DNA of 64,000 nt, taken from positions 20,012 to 84,011 of the forward strand of contig JAECUM010012906.1 in assembly GCA_016617855.1 (NCBI GenBank). The letters are read 5' to 3'. Shown here in pieces: positions 63,006-64,000 of this stretch. The notes under the pieces were generated by a model. The model was not told the DNA's origin. It did not search any database and saw nothing but the letters and a program-made list of their open reading frames with translations. Origin of the DNA: Megalonaias nervosa (lineage: Eukaryota; Mollusca; Bivalvia; Unionida; Unionidae). Both the position numbers and the translations under genes were made by a program. Positions within the stretch are counted from its first letter, which is position 1. Each line of letters begins with the position of its first letter.

Positions 63006-63099
63006 TATCTCCTCACGTGACACAGTATCACTTTAAATGGATACAATTAAAATAGGCCTGAAGACAATTGGACTAATCTACTGACTGTTTATTCAGGAG

Positions 63100-63100
<1 letters not shown>

Positions 63101-63139
<39 letters not shown>
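63101..63139. repeat. (AT)n microsatellite
   Basis: About 39 bp of TA alternation. Confidence 0.95.
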
Positions 63140-63146
<7 letters not shown>

Positions 63147-63745
63147 ACCTAGTAATACTGTGCTTGTGTTCCATTTGCTCACTTGGATAATGAAAAGTAC
63201 TTGTTGTCAATAGAATTTAAAACATGTAGTGAAAACTTTCTTTATTCAGCAAATGACTTAATATTTAAATCAAACATGGCAATTGCTTTCACATTAATCT
63301 ATCTGTACAGTATGGAACAATGTCTAACTGTACAGAATACAATGCCTAGACATTTGCATTTTGTTTGATTACATAAAGTTTAACTGCATATTTGTTTTGT
63401 TTTTTAATAATATATGTTTGTTGTGTAGTAAGGAAGGACATTAGTAATTTTAATAATACAGCTTTATATTACTTTCGAGCTTTCAAGTTTATAAAAAATT
63501 TTGCATTTAATTTAAATGCAGTCAATAAAATTTCCACTTTTCCTCATCTTGCATTAACACATCACGAAATATATACAGTACTATAATCACTGTTGGTCTT
63601 AAAATAAAACTGCAGAAGTGCATGCTTTGAATATCAGATTGGTTCATATTTTGTTGGGACTTTAAACTGTCTAGCTTGCTCAAAATAAAACACAAAATTT
63701 GTTACCCAAATAAATTTAAAGTGATTCACAATATCATCTGCTAAA

Positions 63746-63933
63746 TACCATATGTACTTCTCGAATCCAGCTACAAACTGCACAGTCCCAGATTTGCCAT
63801 CACATAATACTCAGGCAGATTTGGGGTTTTGCAGTTGTCAGGAGTAATCAGTAGAAAGTAACATATCCTTATCTGCTGGTACACTATGTGATAGTGTTGT
63901 TTGGACTTGACTTATAAGCAATTATATACAGTA
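63746..63933. mobile_element. ~190-bp MITE, copy 5
   Basis: Left end taccatatgtacttctcgaa, right end complementary (cttataagcaattatatacag). Internal 'cagatttgccatcacataat' is related to the other copies. Somewhat shorter. Confidence 0.7.
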
Positions 63934-64000
63934 TTTTACAAGGTATATTAATTGCATCTTGATTAATGAACCAAAGGATTGTGAAAATACCCAGTACTAC

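Larger units (their letters stand above)
61033..64000 (-). other. HDAC6 intron, partial (continues past the window)
   Basis: No further exon of catalytic domain 1 was found here. It contains a probable diverged LTR (61,585-62,311), a 77-bp tandem repeat (62,640-63,005), an (AT)n tract (63,101-63,139) and a MITE copy (63,746-63,933). Confidence 0.7.

Overview
This is an AT-rich, intron-dominated stretch of animal nuclear DNA. It is probably from a mollusc, most likely a bivalve. The clues are tRNA-derived SINEs, many degenerate tandem arrays with periods of about 135-175 bp (including a 'gtgaccttgacctttcacct' type), and a wide mix of DNA transposons and retrotransposons. The species cannot be named from the sequence alone.

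The only host gene I can support runs across almost the whole window on the minus strand. It is an HDAC6-type tandem-domain histone deacetylase. I assembled 15 coding exons (1,326 nt, 442 codons) by splice sites, reading phase and protein motifs. From high to low coordinates they encode the end of catalytic domain 1 (61.0-57.6 kb), a linker (56.3 and 42.3 kb) and most of catalytic domain 2 (40.2 kb down to 0.4 kb). Every adjacent pair of exons is phase-compatible. The gene runs off both ends: the start of domain 1 lies beyond 64,000, and the catalytic Tyr of domain 2 plus any C-terminal ubiquitin-binding zinc finger lie before position 1.

Nearly everything else is intronic mobile or repetitive DNA. 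Main items: a TA-flanked pogo/Tigger-like element (2,885-4,690) inserted cleanly into a tandem array; a tRNA-derived SINE with a perfect 12-bp target duplication (6,783-7,041); a complete but decayed LTR retrotransposon (16,809-23,298); a second SINE (about 24.1 kb); a family of TA-flanked DNA elements (27,276-30,114 and 50,889-52,402, with fragments near 15.4-16.1 and 33.8-34.6 kb), one copy of which carries an unclassified 1.4-kb insertion flanked by 420-bp direct repeats; a TTAA-flanked MITE (34,713-35,339); a long-arm foldback element (41,527-42,043); decayed DIRS-like (about 46-48 kb) and hAT-like (48.6-50.2 kb) elements; a 2.5-kb palindromic element (53,188-55,648) whose ends resemble those of a dispersed ~220-bp MITE family; a probable diverged LTR (61.6-62.3 kb); and several minisatellites.

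The most unusual item is the LTR retrotransposon. Its pol domains are ordered protease - integrase - reverse transcriptase - RNase H. That is the Ty1/copia order, but the domains themselves are of Ty3/gypsy type, as in the Gmr1 group. No complete undescribed gene system was found; the best candidate for something undescribed is the direct-repeat insertion at 27,684-29,092.
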